DNA of 64,000 nt from Elysia crispata (taxonomy: Eukaryota; Mollusca; Gastropoda; Plakobranchidae). The stretch lies in the NCBI GenBank assembly GCA_033675545.1, contig JAWDGP010006240.1, positions 37,884 to 101,883 on the forward strand, read 5' to 3'. Shown piece after piece: positions 24,051-42,529 of the stretch (the first letter of the stretch is position 1; each line of letters begins with the position of its first letter). Made by a program: the position numbers and the translations under genes. The notes under the pieces are model-generated. The model was not told where the DNA came from and did no database searches. It was given only the letters and a program-made list of their open reading frames with translations.

Positions 24051-26274
24051 CGCAACCCCGGAAAATTAACGCTAGAGTTCCGTTTTTACAATGGAGTTTT
24101 AACCTTAAGATATAGAGACGGTGACTTGCTTTTTTTATTTTTTTCAAACAATCATAGATTGTTTATGCTTTAAGAGAACAATCTTTGATGGTTATTTTTT
24201 TTTTCAAAGCAATCAACTTGTGGAAATCTACAGCGTTGTATAGCCGAAAGATTTTTAAAGAACACATTGAAATTCAATAAATTTCAGCCTTCAAAATTAT
24301 ATTTGTAAGTCTTTTAAAAGCTTTTATTCACAGTGAACTGAAGATACAACAATGTAAACCCAAAAACTTGCAATAAAAGTATACCACCAAAGCATAAATC
24401 TAATTTTGATTAATTTATGAACATGTTCCTAGACTGTTTAAGATAAAAATTAGCTTAACTCACAGCATATGAAACCCTGCTGTGGAATAAAAATACAAAA
24501 CATTCAACCTGAAATGATCACAATCTTTTCTTTTTTCAAATACATCGGTGTGTAAGCAAAAGTTAACTGTTGAAAAATCTCATAATAAAATTGTAAATGC
24601 CGCTCTATGGTAATCTCGCTAGAGGCCGCTGTAGTAACTAGAGAATAAGCTGCCAGGAGCTGCGATAGGCTTCAGTGAAGGGACTGCACGGAAATGAATG
24701 AAGGTTGCTCGAATAATAAATATCCTACTTTTTTTCTTCTTTCATTGGAGACCACTTTTTCAGCACATCATTTTTCGCACTGCGATGTATGAACATTGAA
24801 TTGCATAATAATTATAGTCTCGGATATAACGTCAATGTTTAGTTGAGATTTTCGCTTGGGACCTTTATTCCATTTAAAACAGAAAGAATTGCTTTTTGGC
24901 GACATAATATGAAAAGAACCTACTTTTAAGCTGTTCGATGGGTCTGGAGGACATACAATAGTCATTATAAAGTTTCTTATTCTTCAATGTAGATTTCTCA
25001 TCCACCTGTTAATTTAAATTTGGAGTAATGCTTGCGTTTTATAACAAAAAAGATATGAATCAATAATTACAATAATAAAAAATATAAACAAGAAAGTGAT
25101 CTGAAATAATTGTCATTTATTTTGTTTTTACCTAAATTTAATGAGCACATTCGAATATCAAATCGATCTTGCACACTTTCATTCCTTTAAAATAAATTCA
25201 AAATGCCATGTCAAAAAAAAAAAAAAAAAAACCCGAGCTTTATCGAATGCCATAGTGGCGAGTTATTTCTGCATCATTGGTTCACTCAGTACATCAAAAG
25301 CAAGTCATATGTTTGATTTTTCAAACTTCAATGAGTATTTTAAAAATAAATGAGAGAAAAATTGAATTACTTGTTTTTTTTAACCATTTTTATCTTTACA
25401 TAATATTTTATTAAAGCATATACATGTAACCTAAAACAACATTGATGCTAGTTTTTATCAGAAAGATTACGTCTGTTTTACAGAAGGTATATTGTACATT
25501 TAACAAGTCTGGAATGGTTCAGATCTTAAAAGCTCACATTCAGCATTAGACAATCAATGATAGCGCAATTGAATCTTTTTTTTTTTTAATTTCCAACACA
25601 AAAAAGAGGTAAAGTAAGAGAAAAAATGAAAAAAAAATAATTAATATTTAAAAAGCAGCATATTATATCTCAATTTAGCCGTATTTGAGCTTCATCCATT
25701 TGATATTTTTTTTTCATGAAATAGTGACTTGCTGTAACATAATAAATTAAACTATTGTCTCCCATTCTTAAAATGAAATCTTCCTACTCTTACACATTTT
25801 CAAATGAAAAAAGGGCTTGAAAAACACGTTTTTTTTTTTGGTCCTCTTGTGTATTTTTTTTTCCTGTCTATGTTGGTCAACTCCAAAATGGCATGCATTA
25901 ATCGTGAATGATCCAAGTAAGAAAAATGAAAAAAACCCACATGTGCATCTTTTTGTAATGATCTTCCAGGCTTCCAAGTTTGTTGCTATGTTAGGGCGAG
26001 CAGTGCTACCTGCTGTCCTTTTTTACGACGCAAAGTCTAAGGGTCTAGTCTGAATTATACAAACAAATAGAAGTGACTTTGCTTAAAGTTTAACTTTATA
26101 CATTTTAAAGACCTGGAATCGTAATAACGATACACTACTTCTAGATTTCTTATTCTAGATCTAGGTTAAGCTTAATTCAATAGTATGGCTTACAGATATG
26201 TAAGAAAGATACATTTTTGTCGACTCTGATCTAGAAGTAGATTTTTACCTAAATAAACGTTTTAGACTTTGATG
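24051..26274. other. AT-rich non-coding stretch, no gene recognised
   Basis: Downstream of the claudin-like gene at 26497. It has poly-A/T runs and TCTAGA-rich words near 26143-26165. A segment around 24863-24920 (ACCTTTATTCC, then CAGAAAGAAT) resembles one near 61646-61705 and may be a dispersed repeat. Confidence 0.5.
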
Positions 26275-26280
26275 TTTATT
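26275..26280 (-). promoter_or_regulatory. Candidate polyadenylation signal of claudin-like gene A
   Basis: AATAAA on the minus strand (TTTATT on plus), about 217 bp past the stop codon. It is a good AATAAA in the expected range, but such words are common in AT-rich DNA. Confidence 0.4.
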
Positions 26281-26496
26281 AAATTTTAAAAGACTGGTAA
26301 GGTAAAAAAATAAGATGTAGCCTTGAAAATATGCTAATAGGTCTCAACCTAGGTAGGTTTGTCGTAGATAAAAAGTATATTCTTTGCTTTGTCATAATTA
26401 TTGGTCTGATATTTTAAGTAGCATGCCCTTAAATACAAACTAATCAGGTTATTGTGTTTATACATGAAAATGATTGAAACATTCATATTAGGAACT

Positions 26497-33960
<7,464 letters not shown>

Positions 33961-33964
33961 TGTT

Positions 33965-34320
33965 GCCTGTTGGATAGATAGATAGATAGATGGGTAGAGA
34001 GAACACTGGATATTTTATCGTAGATAGATGTAATGGGCAGGGAGAACGCTGGATATTATATTAATATGTAGATTTTATGGGCATAGAGAATGCTGGGTAT
34101 ATTCTAAGTGGCTAGGTATAACGGAGGAGGGAAAGAATGCAGGATATTATATTCTTAAGTATAAGTAATGGTAGGGAGAACACTAAATACTACATCAGGT
34201 AGATGCAATGCGTAGGAAAATTGCTGGATGTTATATAACTGATTAGGTAGATGTAAAGGGTAAGGGGAACGCTGGGTATTATATTCGTAAGTCGATGTAA
34301 TGGATAGGAAGAAACGTGGC
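33965..34320. repeat. Degenerate ~45-bp minisatellite upstream of gene A
   Basis: Begins with (GATA)n at 33972-33991, then about seven diverged copies built on GGGAGAACGCTGGATATTAT with GTAGATGTAATGGG. It lies a few bases upstream of the gene A start codon, so it would fall in the promoter, 5' UTR or a 5' intron. Confidence 0.7.
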
Positions 34321-34578
34321 AAATGAACAGATACTGATAGATGATTAAAAAGAAATAAAGGGCAAATGTTTTGGGAATAGATATGCGGGTTTGTAGGCGT
34401 CGGTTATTAGGGCTGGATAGTAAATGGGATGAATTAATGGACTGATTATAATGGTTCGGAGACGGTTTTTTGTACTTCGTAGGTGAGTAACTAGCTGGTT
34501 GAAAAGGTGAGCTGATAAGGTGAGGAGGGCTATTCCTCTTTAAAACGACAAGAGTGATTGTTTCTGCATATATCTGAA

Positions 34579-34992
<414 letters not shown>

Positions 34993-35267
34993 CTCTCTCT
35001 TATTTTCCACTAACTCCTTGCACTAAGGTGTAAAAAAAATGAAACAAATTCCGCTTCGTGATCGAGTAGACCTTGGTTAAGAACTTTTTAATTTTATAAA
35101 ATAAGATAACTTTAACTTTCCCTTTTTTAACATTTGATTAATAAAATCCAATAAAAGGACAAAGGTATATAGGCGTACACTGCTAATCAATTAGTATTAC
35201 TTTATACAGTAATACGATGATGTTGATTATAATGATGAAGATGGTGATAAATAAATTGTTACTGATT

Positions 35268-35268
35268 T

Positions 35269-35354
<86 letters not shown>

Positions 35355-35372
35355 TTACTTCTACTACTAATA

Positions 35373-35467
<95 letters not shown>

Positions 35468-35535
35468 TTACTTCTACTACTAATATACTACTACTACTAC
35501 CACTACCACAACTACTACTACTATTAGTACTACTA
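35268..35535. repeat. (CTA)n microsatellite with internal duplication
   Basis: CTA triplets over about 270 bp, with two copies of an interruption cassette TATTACTTCTACTACTAATA. The Leu/Tyr-run ORF is an artefact. Confidence 0.95.
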
Positions 35536-36257
35536 TAACTATTGCTTATAAGAGCACTACTTCTACTATTGCCATTACAAAAACAACAGTCAAAAAGAAG
35601 AAGAAGAAAGAGAAGATTAAGAATAAGAAGAAAAAGAAGAAGAAGAGGAGGAGGAGGAGGAAGTAGAAGAAGAAATAATCATATTAAAATTATTGTTTAC
35701 AATGATTTCCCCACGGGGGCGGGGAAACCTATTTTATTACTTTTTTGAAAAAAATTATTCATGCAAACATTCTGGATAGATAAAGTCATAAATCTCTGTC
35801 GTTTTCTATTTTAAGAATATTATATAATTCGCCAACATTAACTTGAAAAGGAGAGGTGTGGTTATTTTCTTCTCTTTCTTGTAAAGTCTATTTTAGAATA
35901 TCAAACGCTAGGCCTACTGACATCATAGAACTGACTCGACGCTATCAGTACGAATGTTATTACATTTAGTATTCCGTTAGTAACATATGTATCTGTGTAT
36001 TAGTTATCAACCAACATTAACTGTTAACGTACCTTACCTCCAAAAAGTCGTGAAATTAACTCCGGTTAATGTCGAAATTTTGTCGGAGCTTGACTTGAAT
36101 CAGTCTTGGATTTGGAGAAGCATTAACCCTATAGATATAGATTATTATGGTTAATCTTCTTCGTTTGCATTAATTTTACACATGCGGAGTTGCAAGGCTG
36201 CCAGCATGTTTTATTTCCCTGTTTATCGTTTGATATAGCCCTAGAAAGTTATGTGTA

Positions 36258-36565
36258 AAGGGGGCCATAGACCAATGCAATCTATCGCCCACGCGATTAC
36301 AATCATCGCACGTACAATCTTGAGCCCATACACTGATACAATCGATCGCATGACCACCATGCGTTCGAGCGTGCTCATTTCACAACATGTCGTCAGAGGA
36401 GAAACTTGCTCTAGCAGCAATCGCAATTTCAGTTGTTCTTAAAAAGAGAAGACGAAGTCGAAGAGAATGGGTAAAACAGTGGCTGTTAATGCGTCCAAAG
36501 CAAAGTGACACCACTTATTGCTAGAGGAGCTTCACGTCTATATCTCTGATGATTCTCAGAACTCT
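36258..36565 (+). mobile_element. PIF/Harbinger transposon 5' fragment
   Basis: ATG at 36387 opens MSSEEKLALAAIAISVVLKK, then RRRSRREWVKQWLL. It then shifts frame to LLLEELHVYISDDSQNSF before running into a TC tract at about 36563. The AIA..L..KRR.R..WV..WL pattern followed by LL.EL is the N-terminal region of animal Harbinger transposases. Upstream, GGGGGCCATAGACC with several short direct and inverted words (ATCGCAC, GCGATTAC, GATCGCATG) could be a terminal region, and a TAA just before it could be the target site. Only the first ~60 codons survive. Confidence 0.65.
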
Positions 36566-36887
36566 TTCTCTCTCTCTCTCTGACATCTACTCTCTCTCTC
36601 TAGAGCTCATCAGTCCTCTCATTACGCCTCATGAGGCGTAAAAAAAATTGAAATAAATTTCACTTCCCGTGATCAAGTAGACCTTGGTTGAGAAATTTTT
36701 AATTTTATAAAGTAAGATAACTTTAACTTTCCCTTTTTTTTAAATTTGATTAATAAAATCCAATAAAAGGACAAACGTATATAATCGTGCACTGCTAATG
36801 AATTAGTATAACTCTATACAGTACCATACTACTGTTACGATCATGTTGATAATAATGATGATGATGGTGATAACAAATTGTTACTGA

Positions 36888-36902
36888 TTTTACTTCTACT
36901 AG

Positions 36903-36991
<89 letters not shown>
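36888..36991. repeat. (CTA)n microsatellite
   Basis: About 100 bp of CTA triplets with degenerate borders to about 37095; partner of the tract at 35268. Confidence 0.95.
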
Positions 36992-37499
36992 ACTACTAGT
37001 TCTTCTGCTGCTACTACTACTACTATTATAACTACTACTTCAATTACTACTATACTACTACTACCACAACTACTACAACTATTAGTACCACTATAACTAT
37101 GTAAGTCTTGCCGCAGCTTGCTTGCACCCGTCTTGGATATTGAGATGCATTGCCCTACACTATATATGATTTAGCATCTTCGCTTATGGGGCCTACTTTT
37201 CCATTCGCAATTTCATGGCTGATATCATCAATGACTGCACTTTTTGATTCGTCATTGATTAAAAGTTCGACAGCCACCAACGCTTCCACCGGCTGGGCAG
37301 CTGTTTCTCTTATTACAGGACAATAAGTCGCAGCTAGTGCCAGACTAGACAGGGGCTGACCCGAAATTCAAAACTGGGATCGGCAAACAATGGAACTCAG
37401 CATTATATAGGTTACCTATACGAACGCTCAATTCAGTGCACTCCACACAATATGGTTTGCGCAACCATCCTATAAAGTTTATTATCATTTTAACTACTC

Positions 37500-37627
<128 letters not shown>

Positions 37628-38473
37628 AACTAGAAAAGCAAAAACACCACACTTGGAGGACAACTTGGTAATTATAAAGGATCCAAAAAGGACGCGTGTG
37701 TGTCTGTAATAGTGTGAAACAAGGTTTAAAAAGAGACAGGCATACCACTTTATAACTACGCGACTAAAAAAGAAACAACACAAGTATAGATTAAACATAA
37801 AACGTTTCGCCTTTATTGTGGCTTCATGAGAGTGTGTAGGAAGAAATTGACTTCAACAAGTTATACAAAACATTGGGGCAGCTGGGTCGGACGGGACAAA
37901 TGATTGGTTGGGGGAGGGGCAGTGCGCAGAATGCTTCAAGGTTCAGTGCAATAGCTAGGGATGGTGATGGCAGAGGGCGTGATGTCGTTGATATCGTTGA
38001 TATGAGGGTAAGATAAGGCTGGAGCGCGTGTTTGGAATAAAATATTAGGGCTGGTTAGTATCTGTAGAGAAATCAAAATTCAAAAATTGGGAAAAGTTTT
38101 TTTTTTTTTTTTTTGGTTTTACACCTGATTCAAATGGGGATGCGCGTGTAGAAGAATGATAGTTGATACGTCAGAGGGCGAGATGTAGAGGGTCTCTAAT
38201 AAATAGGTCGTAATGTAGACGGGAATGGCGATTGAAAGATCATATAAATATCCAAATTCTCACATAGGTTGAAAGAAATATAATAAACAAACATGATGGA
38301 ATTATGCGTATATGTATACAGCAGCTAAGATGATTATGGTGTTAATTGCTCTCTTATTCTGTGTTTCACTTTCTCCCTTTAACTATCTCTTTCTTAAAGC
38401 TCGATTCTACACGTCATTATTTCCTTTGCAGTGCCTCATTCTGTCCTATTAGTTACAGCCAAACCCTTATTTG

Positions 38474-38476
<3 letters not shown>

Positions 38477-38559
<83 letters not shown>
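38477..38559. repeat. (TC)n microsatellite
   Basis: About 83 bp of TC dinucleotides inside the Penelope-like remnant. Confidence 0.96.
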
Positions 38560-38562
<3 letters not shown>

Positions 38563-38893
38563 TCCTTAGCTCGGCGTGGGGCTGTGGTGCTGGTTCAACA
38601 GTGCCTCTAAATGACTAACTCTAATCATAGCATATTATGAATGGTGATAACATTACATTTATAGGTTGTAGGGATAGTAGGTACAAAACCTATTCTTTCA
38701 GTAAAATAAACATGTGCTGATGTAGATTCTTAGTGCCTTAGAGTGGTAAAGTAGGATTGTTGTGGTAACACTAAATAGAATTGTAATATACATGTGAATA
38801 TGGATGATCAATATAATAAGTACATATATCGTGGATACTGATGCGTTGTATCTCTTATCTTTCTTTCTCCCACATTATATTTATCTCTAAGTC

Positions 38894-38896
<3 letters not shown>

Positions 38897-38965
<69 letters not shown>
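38897..38965. repeat. (TC)n microsatellite
   Basis: About 69 bp of TC dinucleotides. Confidence 0.96.
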
Positions 38966-38967
<2 letters not shown>

Positions 38968-39042
38968 CTTGTTTAATGTTGACATTTAACAGTGAATCTC
39001 TCTTTATCCCCTAAAGACTCTCATTCTCTTTATGTGTATAGG

Positions 39043-39043
<1 letters not shown>

Positions 39044-39110
<67 letters not shown>

Positions 39111-39222
39111 ATGTTCTTTATCTTTCCTTTACATGCATTAGTTTTTCTGCCTGTCAATATCTATCTCTCCTTATTCTTCTCATCTCCGTCCTCTTCCCTC
39201 TCACTCTTTTTCTCTCTATCTA

Positions 39223-39278
<56 letters not shown>
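39044..39278. repeat. Two (TC)n microsatellites with pyrimidine-rich link
   Basis: TC tracts at 39044-39108 and about 39227-39278, separated by degenerate pyrimidine-rich DNA with a short (TATC)n. ORFs over them are artefacts. Confidence 0.95.
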
Positions 39279-39281
<3 letters not shown>

Positions 39282-39825
39282 TTCTCTTTCTTTCTCTATG
39301 TCTCTCTTGGGCTCTCTTGTGTATTATAACTATTTTTTTTATTTTTTATTTTTAAATCCATGGTGGCGCCCCGTCGGCCTGGGAAGTTAAGTGTGTTTAT
39401 GGATTTGTGTAGTTGGAAACGTTGCTTGGTCGTTGATGTTGATACCTTGTGGATCTAGTGTCTGTAATGTGTGTATCCAGAATGTTTCTTTGTTTTGTAG
39501 GCCTATCATGTCTTCTGTGAGTAACTGATCTATCGGTGTGATTTTTGCGTGGCTGATGGTGTGCCCAGGAAGGTATAAGTGTTTGGCAACAGCGTCGCCT
39601 CTATCGTTATTAATGTTGAATCTGTGTGTGTGTTGAACCGTTTACGTAGTGTTCGTGATGTTAGCCCTATATATTGTTTGCTACATAGGTTACATGTTAT
39701 GAGATAGATGACGTTGTGTGAGTTGCAAGAGAGGCTATGTAGAATGTTGTATGATTTGCGGGTGATTGTGGAGGTGAATGTAGTCGATGATGTGATGGAT
39801 ATGCATGTCATGCATCTGGGGATTG

Positions 39826-40433
39826 TTCAATACGTACAAAAACCTCGGGCCATACATCAAACTTGGTAGCAATTTTCACTTTATGAGAAGCAACAAATAT
39901 CAACTCAGGAGACGACAAATTTAGATGTGATTATTTTCTTACAGGGTACATGCACAACAGATCAAAAGGAGGACATAATATAGTTATCATATTCTGACTT
40001 GAGAAATTTTCACAGAAGATTACATGCTTACATATAAAATGATAAGGCTGATATTGTATTTTGTTTCTCCATAATTATTATTGAATAAAATCCCAACAGG
40101 TAATAACAGTTTTAAACAGAAGAGCCCCATTCTTCTCTCTCTGGGAGCTATATAAGTAATATTAATAACGTATAGGAGAAGCTAAATAATAAAAAGATGC
40201 TGCTACTAAATTTTAAAAAAATTTTTTACACCAAATTTAAGTTTTTGCTAAGGAATAATTATCTATTCAGTCTTTCATTTTTCATTAAGAACATAAAATC
40301 GTACCCTGATAAAATATTTAAAGAAAATAACAAAATGTGTTTATCAATGTTAATAAAACTTGTTTTGGGACCACTTTTTTTAAACTGTGTGTTAAAGCCA
40401 GTCCAAAAGAAAGGTATTTTGCACACAAAACTA
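39826..40433. other. AT-rich stretch, no gene recognised
   Basis: Immediately 5' of the Penelope-like GIY-YIG block on the minus strand, but I could not recognise reverse transcriptase motifs in it. Poly-A runs and random ORFs only. Confidence 0.45.
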
Positions 40434-40636
<203 letters not shown>

Positions 40637-42085
40637 CAAAACCAAGTTTGAATTTTACAACTTTTCTCAGAAAGCAAATATCGCAAAATAGTAATCATTT
40701 CCAAAGAGCACTGGGAATGATAGAAGCAATTTTACACATTCAAAAAAAATAATAAAAAGAAGAAGGACCATGATGAAAATTGACCAGTTTGGCATATCTT
40801 CTTTTGAGACAGTTGGACGAAGTTATCTAAAGAAGCAAGTTATTCAGTTGAAGAACGAGAGTTTAAGTTATATCCGTTTTATACGCTATTTGTGTATTTT
40901 TATATAAGGACCAGAAAAAATGCTGTTAGGTTTCCTGTTTTAAGCTTGTCCTCGTGGAAAGGAAGTTTATTCTGACGAAATCCAATATGGCGGACGACCT
41001 TAGAAACCGCAGAAACACAGAAACGCAAGGATAGGAAAAGTGACGTATTTGCTCAGTCCTGACATCTGTATCCCCATTAATCTGTGGGCCTTCCTCTTTC
41101 AGTAAAGGCATTCGCTACATTGGATTTGCGATAACGTTTTAGAGATTACAAAACTAAATTAATTTCAACTACCTCAGTTCAACAAAACAAAACAAAACTT
41201 ATAAAATAACTTCAAATTATCCTGTTTTTGAATTGTTTGGTTGTTGTTGTTGTTGTTCTTGTATATTTTGCTTTTTTCCTTTTTGTATTTGGATGAATTT
41301 TTGCCACCAAAATTTCAATTTATTTGAATTATTCTCGGAATATCTTGGAAAATGGTTGAAAAAATTTATACAAATGATTATTTTTCATATAACTCGACGC
41401 CTCAGTTTACATTTGTTCTATGTCTAAGCTCACTAGAATTAGAGCTAGCGTCAATTCCCAACCCCTAAAAACATTATCTAGATGCCCTGTTAGTTTTAGA
41501 AGCAACAGTCAAGCAAAATGAGTCAATTACTCTTGTTCTCTGTCCAGCATAATGAGTATAAGGTGAATGAAAGTTTCAAAGCCATTTTCTCAAAACTACG
41601 TCATGTGGACATAAAACAAATGAAATCTGAGGCGTCGAACTGCTAAATAACTGTTTGGAATTTTCTTTTGTATACACGTACATTACCAGTAAGGTTTTTA
41701 AAAATGACTTTATTCTCGTATCGCTTTGTTTATGGGTTTCAACGAAGTTTTAAACAAGTCCAGTGATTTATGAAGTAGACTTCCTCGTGACTGACAATCC
41801 CGGATTAACTCAGGAGAAGACTGGAGAGTTTGCAGACCCAACTGTCCTCAGTAACATGAAGTACCTGGTATAGATAAATACTTCACTGAATATTTTTTTC
41901 CGCGGAAAAAGAGACACAAGTGCTGCCTGGGTCATAGAATATCTCTTCCAATCTTTGTTGAAAAAAATTAATGTTAATCGCGCATGAACCTTGAAAAAAA
42001 AAATAGAAACAACCAGTGTTAGTTAGCTGTAGATCAGATTTCAACGTTATCTACAACTAGGAATGAGACTGTTCTCATCATAGTC
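40637..42085. other. Non-coding stretch, no gene recognised
   Basis: A slightly GC-richer patch at 40935-41120 contains CCAATATGGCGGAC, a YY1-like word with a short ATG frame of 15 codons. This could be an old promoter or first exon, but nothing downstream supports a gene. A (TTG)n run lies near 41239-41256. Confidence 0.4.
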
Positions 42086-42089
42086 TTTA

Positions 42090-42096
42090 TTCCCTC

Positions 42097-42150
<54 letters not shown>

Positions 42151-42239
42151 CCTCCCTCCCTCTCTCTCCCCCTCCCTCCCTCTCTCTCCCCCTCTCTCCC
42201 TCTCTCTCTCTCTCTGTCACTCTCTCTCTCTCTCCCCCC

Positions 42240-42282
<43 letters not shown>

Positions 42283-42325
42283 TCTCTCTCTCTCTCTCCC
42301 TCTCTCTCTCTCATTCTCTCTCTAT
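42090..42325. repeat. (TC)n/(CCCTCC)n compound microsatellite
   Basis: TC tracts interspersed with CCCCCTCCCTCC blocks over about 235 bp. The Arg/Glu/Gly-rich ORF on the minus strand is an artefact. Confidence 0.96.
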
Positions 42326-42458
42326 GTATTTCTCGCCCTTTACGTCTGTCTATAAGATTATCTACAACCTATATATACATATATATATATATCTATCGAT
42401 CTACCTATCTATCTATTAACATATTTCTTCCCTACGAACCTCAAAATGAGGAAATATC

Positions 42459-42461
42459 GAG

Positions 42462-42524
<63 letters not shown>
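42459..42524. repeat. (GA)n microsatellite
   Basis: About 66 bp of GA, opposite in strand to the TC block 140 bp to its left, so the two could pair as an imperfect hairpin or cruciform. Confidence 0.96.
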
Positions 42525-42528
<4 letters not shown>

Positions 42529-42529
42529 C

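Larger units (their letters stand above)
35040..37095. repeat. Pair of diverged segmental copies, each ending in (CTA)n
   Basis: 35041-35535 and 36650-37095 share AGTAGACCTTGGTT (35065 and 36676, offset 1611), TTTAATTTTATAAA and AATAAAATCCAATAAAAGGA, then both enter (CTA)n. Each copy is preceded by a TC tract. In the left copy the CTA block is itself duplicated (the TACTTCTACTACTAATATAC break recurs near 35355 and 35469). Another shared piece, GTCTTGGAT..TGAGA, occurs near 36104 and 37121, so the duplication once extended further right. Confidence 0.8.
37720..39825 (-). mobile_element. Penelope-like retroelement remnant (GIY-YIG end and 3' UTR)
   Basis: On the minus strand the C-terminal part of the protein lies at about 39825-39387: C-x-x-C (PRCMTC), then HNVIYLITCNLCSKQYIGLT, then TLRKRF and H. 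After a frameshift near 39605 come VAKHLYLPGHTISHAKI, FWIHTLQTLDPQGIN and a TAA at 39389. This is the GIY-YIG endonuclease domain with the zinc-knuckle-like cysteines of Penelope-like elements. Downstream, to about 37720, is the 3' UTR with the conserved GATGAAGCCACAATAAAGGC, interrupted by TC tracts at 38477, 38897, 39044 and 39229. The reverse transcriptase part is absent, and the frameshift makes this copy dead. Confidence 0.82.

Noticed and set aside
25817-26053. Plus-strand ORF with a hydrophobic N-terminus resembling a signal peptide
   Set aside because: The hydrophobic part comes from poly-T runs, there are no splice signals or domains, and the region is AT-rich.
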